A model generated the notes under the pieces. It saw only the letters and a list, made by a program, of their open reading frames with translations. It searched no databases and was not told where the DNA came from. The position numbers and the translations under genes are program-made. A stretch of 9,996 nucleotides of DNA, taken from Actinomycetota bacterium. GTDB taxonomy: Bacteria; Actinomycetota; Actinomycetes; Nanopelagicales; Nanopelagicaceae. Location: assembly GCA_029978425.1 (NCBI GenBank), contig JAPOJL010000023.1, positions 1-9,996 on the forward strand, given 5' to 3'. Shown here in pieces: positions 8,229 to 9,996 of this stretch (position 1 is its first letter; every line of letters starts with the position of its first letter).

Positions 8229-8234
8229 CTCCTT
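8229..8234 (-). promoter_or_regulatory. Ribosome binding site that sets the infB GTG start
   Basis: AAGGAG on the minus strand is a strong Shine-Dalgarno ending 4 nt before the GTG at 8222-8224. No ATG in this frame gives the conserved IF2 N-terminus, so this site decides the GTG start. Confidence 0.75.
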
Positions 8235-8251
8235 TTGTGGCCCCACGTTTA

Positions 8252-8257
8252 CTTATA
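8252..8257 (-). promoter_or_regulatory. Possible -10 element upstream of infB
   Basis: TATAAG on the minus strand lies about 28 nt before the infB GTG, the same hexamer as in the rpsO leader. At 17 nt spacing the -35 position reads AGGTCA, matching 3 of 6 consensus bases. It would give a very short leader that leaves out the two stem-loops further upstream. The call rests on weak matches. Confidence 0.3.
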
Positions 8258-8318
8258 AAACGCGAAGCCTAAATTGACCTACTCATGATTGTGTAGTGCT
8301 CATTTGAGTGCCATTGCC

Positions 8319-8341
8319 TTAGACCTAGCTTTCGCTTCTAA
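8319..8341 (-). promoter_or_regulatory. Stem-loop with GAAA tetraloop in the infB leader
   Basis: On the minus strand TTAGA (8337..8341) and AGC (8334..8336) pair with GCT (8327..8329) and TCTAA (8319..8323), around a GAAA loop of the stable GNRA class. A 3-nt bulge (AGG) sits on the 3' side. No U-tract follows, so it is not a terminator. It starts 4 nt after another stem-loop. Its function is unknown. Confidence 0.4.
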
Positions 8342-8345
8342 CTTT

Positions 8346-8362
8346 GTGAGGTAAATCCTCAC
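8346..8362 (-). promoter_or_regulatory. Stem-loop after nusA
   Basis: GTGAGG (8357..8362) pairs perfectly with CCTCAC (8346..8351) across a 5-nt loop, ATTTA, on the minus strand. It lies about 30 nt after the nusA stop and is not followed by a T-run, so it is more likely a processing or stability element than an intrinsic terminator. The assignment rests on the pairing alone. Confidence 0.35.
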
Positions 8363-8391
8363 TCCGCAACCATACCTCTAGGGGTCTTAAT

Positions 8392-9387
8392 TCACGAAAC
8401 TTCAGGGGCCTCGCCTGCTGCGGGAGCGCCATCAGAATGTATGTCGATGCGCCAACCCGTGAGGCGAGCGGCAAGGCGAGCGTTCTGACCGTCCTTACCT
8501 ATCGCTAAAGAAAGTTGATAGTCAGGCACGACAACCTTTGCAGATCGCGTATCAATATTCACAACGTCAACTTTAGAAACTCGAGCAGGAGCCAGTGCAT
8601 TTCCAACATACTCAGCAGGATCTTCTGACCAATCAACAATATCTATCTTCTCGCCATGTAATTCATCCATGACTGCACGAGCGCGCGCACCCATCGGACC
8701 AATGAGAGCGCCTTTAGGACTTACACCAGCGCGGTGAGCGCGAACTGCAATCTTGGTGCGATGTCCGGCTTCGCGCGCGACTCCCATAATTTCAACTACG
8801 CGATCTCTTATTTCTGGAACTTCAAGAGCAAAAAGTTGTTTCACTAACGCAGGATGGCTCCGTGAGAGAAGAACTTCAGGACCTTTCTGGCCCTGTTTTA
8901 CTTCAACGACAAAGCATTTAATGCGATCGCCATGATTGTAGATCTCACCTGGAACTTGTTCGTGAGGATGAATTTTTCCTTCGACGCGACCTAAATCGAT
9001 GTAAACCATACGGTGATCGCGACCTTGTTGGATAACGCCGGAGACAATGTCCCCGACCGATGCGCTGAACTCACCAACAATTTCAAGATCTTTTGATTCG
9101 CGCATCTTCTCTTTGATGATTTTGCGCGCTGTTGAAGAAGCGATTCGAGAGAATCCAGCTGGCTCATCTGTGACCTCATCGATCTTCTCTCCATCTGGCC
9201 CAAATACCGGAATAAGAATCTTGATCTCGCCAGTAACTCGATCCAGTTTTGCATGAGCAAAAGGCTTAGCACCTTCCATCTCGTTATACGCAGTCTTTAC
9301 CGCAATCTCAATTGCAGTAATAAGTCGATCAAGTGGTATATCGCGATCGATCGTGAGAGCTTCTAGAACTTTCATATCTACGTTCAT
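8392..9387 (-). CDS. nusA: Transcription termination/antitermination factor NusA
   Basis: NusA binds RNA polymerase and nascent RNA, modulating pausing, intrinsic termination and rRNA antitermination. The 331 residues are close to mycobacterial NusA and lack the extra acidic C-terminal repeats of enterobacterial NusA. Domains in order: the polymerase-binding N-terminal domain (1-105, MNVDMKVLEALTIDRDIPLD start), S1 domain (about 109-177, VGDIVSGVIQQGRDHRMVYI), KH1 (about 185-255, with GALIGPMGARARAV at 226-239), and KH2 (about 258-318, with LSLAIGKDGQNARLAARLTG at 292-311). The ATG at 9385-9387 lies 2 nt after the rimP stop, with a GGAAG-type purine stretch inside the rimP end. This is the conserved rimP-nusA pair. 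A stem-loop follows before infB. Confidence 0.98.
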   Translation of the reverse strand: MNVDMKVLEALTIDRDIPLDRLITAIEIAVKTAYNEMEGAKPFAHAKLDRVTGEIKILIPVFGPDGEKIDEVTDEPAGFSRIASSTARKIIKEKMRESKDLEIVGEFSASVGDIVSGVIQQGRDHRMVYIDLGRVEGKIHPHEQVPGEIYNHGDRIKCFVVEVKQGQKGPEVLLSRSHPALVKQLFALEVPEIRDRVVEIMGVAREAGHRTKIAVRAHRAGVSPKGALIGPMGARARAVMDELHGEKIDIVDWSEDPAEYVGNALAPARVSKVDVVNIDTRSAKVVVPDYQLSLAIGKDGQNARLAARLTGWRIDIHSDGAPAAGEAPEVS

Positions 9388-9389
9388 CG

Positions 9390-9854
9390 CTACTTCACTT
9401 CCTTACGATTGAATTCCACTTCAATCTGGGCGCGGGAGATCTCCGCAAAAGAGATCTCGCTCTCTTTGCCCTTAATTTCAATTGTGACAGCGTTATCTTT
9501 GACTGAGGCAATTCTTCCGATGTACTTCTCTCCTGTTTTTGGAGTGATTTTCACCAGACGGCCGATGTTTTTCTTCCAATGGCGTCCTAAAGTTAATGGG
9601 CGATCGATTCCTGGAGTTGTAACTTCGAGAGTGAATGGCATCTCACCCATTTGCGTGTAGTTATCAAGAATTGCAGAAACTTCCTTCGACACAACTGTTA
9701 CTTCATCAAGTGATGGATTTCGATCTTCACAGTCCACAACAACAGCCACTAAGCGACGTTTTCCAACAGGAGTGACAGTGACTTCTTCTAAGACAAAACC
9801 TGCTTGTGTAACTGCAGGGGTGAGTAATTCTGTGAGGTTATTTACAAGTGACAT
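9390..9854 (-). CDS. rimP: Ribosome maturation factor RimP
   Basis: RimP acts early in 30S assembly. The N-terminal alpha/beta domain covers about residues 5-88 and contains the conserved EVTTPGIDRPLTLGRHWKKN run, numbered from the second Met. The C-terminal SH3-like barrel follows (about 95-152, with GRLVKITPK and YIGRIASVKDNAVTIEIKG). At 154 residues it has normal length. Two adjacent ATG codons are possible (9855-9857 and 9852-9854). AGGT at 9861..9864 is 3 nt from the first and 6 nt from the second, so I choose the second; the difference is one residue. It opens the rimP-nusA pair and is separated by 55 nt or more from the upstream membrane-protein gene. Confidence 0.96.
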   Translation of the reverse strand: MSLVNNLTELLTPAVTQAGFVLEEVTVTPVGKRRLVAVVVDCEDRNPSLDEVTVVSKEVSAILDNYTQMGEMPFTLEVTTPGIDRPLTLGRHWKKNIGRLVKITPKTGEKYIGRIASVKDNAVTIEIKGKESEISFAEISRAQIEVEFNRKEVK

Positions 9855-9857
9855 CAT

Positions 9858-9912
9858 TCGACCTACTTATTTAGTTGTTGTTTAGTTGTGGGAGCGCAGG
9901 ATACCCGAGAAA
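9858..9912 (-). other. Short spacer before rimP with a 9-bp direct repeat
   Basis: The spacer is A/T-rich next to rimP. On the plus strand TTTAGTTGT occurs at 9870..9878 and again at 9881..9889, an 11-bp period close to one helical turn. No terminator hairpin with a T-run follows the upstream gene, and no convincing -35/-10 pair is visible. An operator role is possible but unsupported. Confidence 0.35.
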
Positions 9913-9996
9913 TTAACCTCGCAGGAAGGTGTCATAGGCCAAGCGCAGAATGAGAAGCGTTGTAACCACGAGGAATACTTTTCTGATGAGGGCTGA
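9913..9996 (-). CDS. C-terminal end of an integral membrane protein (partial)
   Basis: The last 27 codons of a gene enter from the right edge and end at TAA (9913..9915). They read SALIRKVFLVVTTLLILRLA followed by YDTFLRG. This is a basic pair, then a hydrophobic segment of about 15-17 residues typical of a final transmembrane helix, then a short basic tail. The composition suits real coding sequence. The pattern resembles the end of TauE/SafE-type permeases, but 27 residues are too few to assign a family. It runs in the same direction as rimP, with no visible terminator between them. Confidence 0.6.
   Translation of the reverse strand, partial: SALIRKVFLVVTTLLILRLAYDTFLRG

Larger units (their letters stand above)
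8225..8391 (-). other. nusA-infB spacer without ylxR
   Basis: This 167-nt spacer holds no credible gene. Many actinobacteria carry ylxR (DUF448, about 90-100 residues) here. I read all three minus frames and found no trace of its GRGAY-type motif, and the space is too short for it. What is present: two neighbouring stem-loops (8346..8362 and 8319..8341), a possible -10 box and the infB ribosome binding site. No U-tract terminator is visible, so readthrough from nusA is likely. Confidence 0.65.

Noticed and set aside
8275..8280. TTGACC on the plus strand (8274..8279 region), considered as a -35 box for divergent transcription.
   Set aside because: No -10-like hexamer lies 16-18 nt downstream, and there is no plus-strand gene to serve.

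Overview
The window is a single-direction block of translation and RNA-metabolism genes, all on the minus strand. Transcription therefore runs from the right edge to the left. In that order it holds: the last 27 codons of an unidentified membrane protein, rimP, nusA, infB, rbfA, truB, ribF, rpsO, pnp, and the 5' half of an M16-family zinc peptidase gene whose frame closes near the left edge. There are no RNA genes, CRISPR arrays, insertion sequences or phage genes that I can see.

The gene order (rimP-nusA-infB-rbfA-truB-ribF-rpsO-pnp-M16 peptidase) and the PNPase and NusA sequences are actinobacterial. The base composition looks close to even rather than GC-rich, with many A/T-ending codons. 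Gene spacing is tight: 2 nt, 3 nt, a 4-base ATGA overlap, about 15 nt and 10 nt. Together these suggest a streamlined, low-GC actinobacterium of the freshwater acI / Nanopelagicales type. This placement is inference from sequence character, not a database match.

Right part (8392..9996): rimP (30S maturation) and nusA (elongation/antitermination) are separated by 2 nt. Middle (5075..8391): a 167-nt gene-free spacer with two adjacent stem-loops, then infB (IF2, GTG start, strong Shine-Dalgarno), rbfA and truB. ylxR, usually found between nusA and infB, and the DHH-phosphoesterase gene, often found after rbfA, are both absent. Left part (1..5074): ribF makes FMN and FAD. It is followed by two spacers (118 and 147 nt) that precede rpsO and pnp, each rich in inverted repeats and in mutually exclusive pairings. 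These are candidate autoregulatory leaders. The block ends in the M16 peptidase gene, which stops after 166 codons.

Functionally the genes form one theme: ribosome assembly (RimP, RbfA, S15), tRNA modification (TruB), initiation (IF2), transcription-translation coupling (NusA) and RNA decay (PNPase), with flavin cofactor synthesis as a passenger. The core genes are ordinary and well conserved, and I do not see a convincing undescribed system. The parts most worth a second look are the three structured intergenic spacers and the disrupted peptidase gene.
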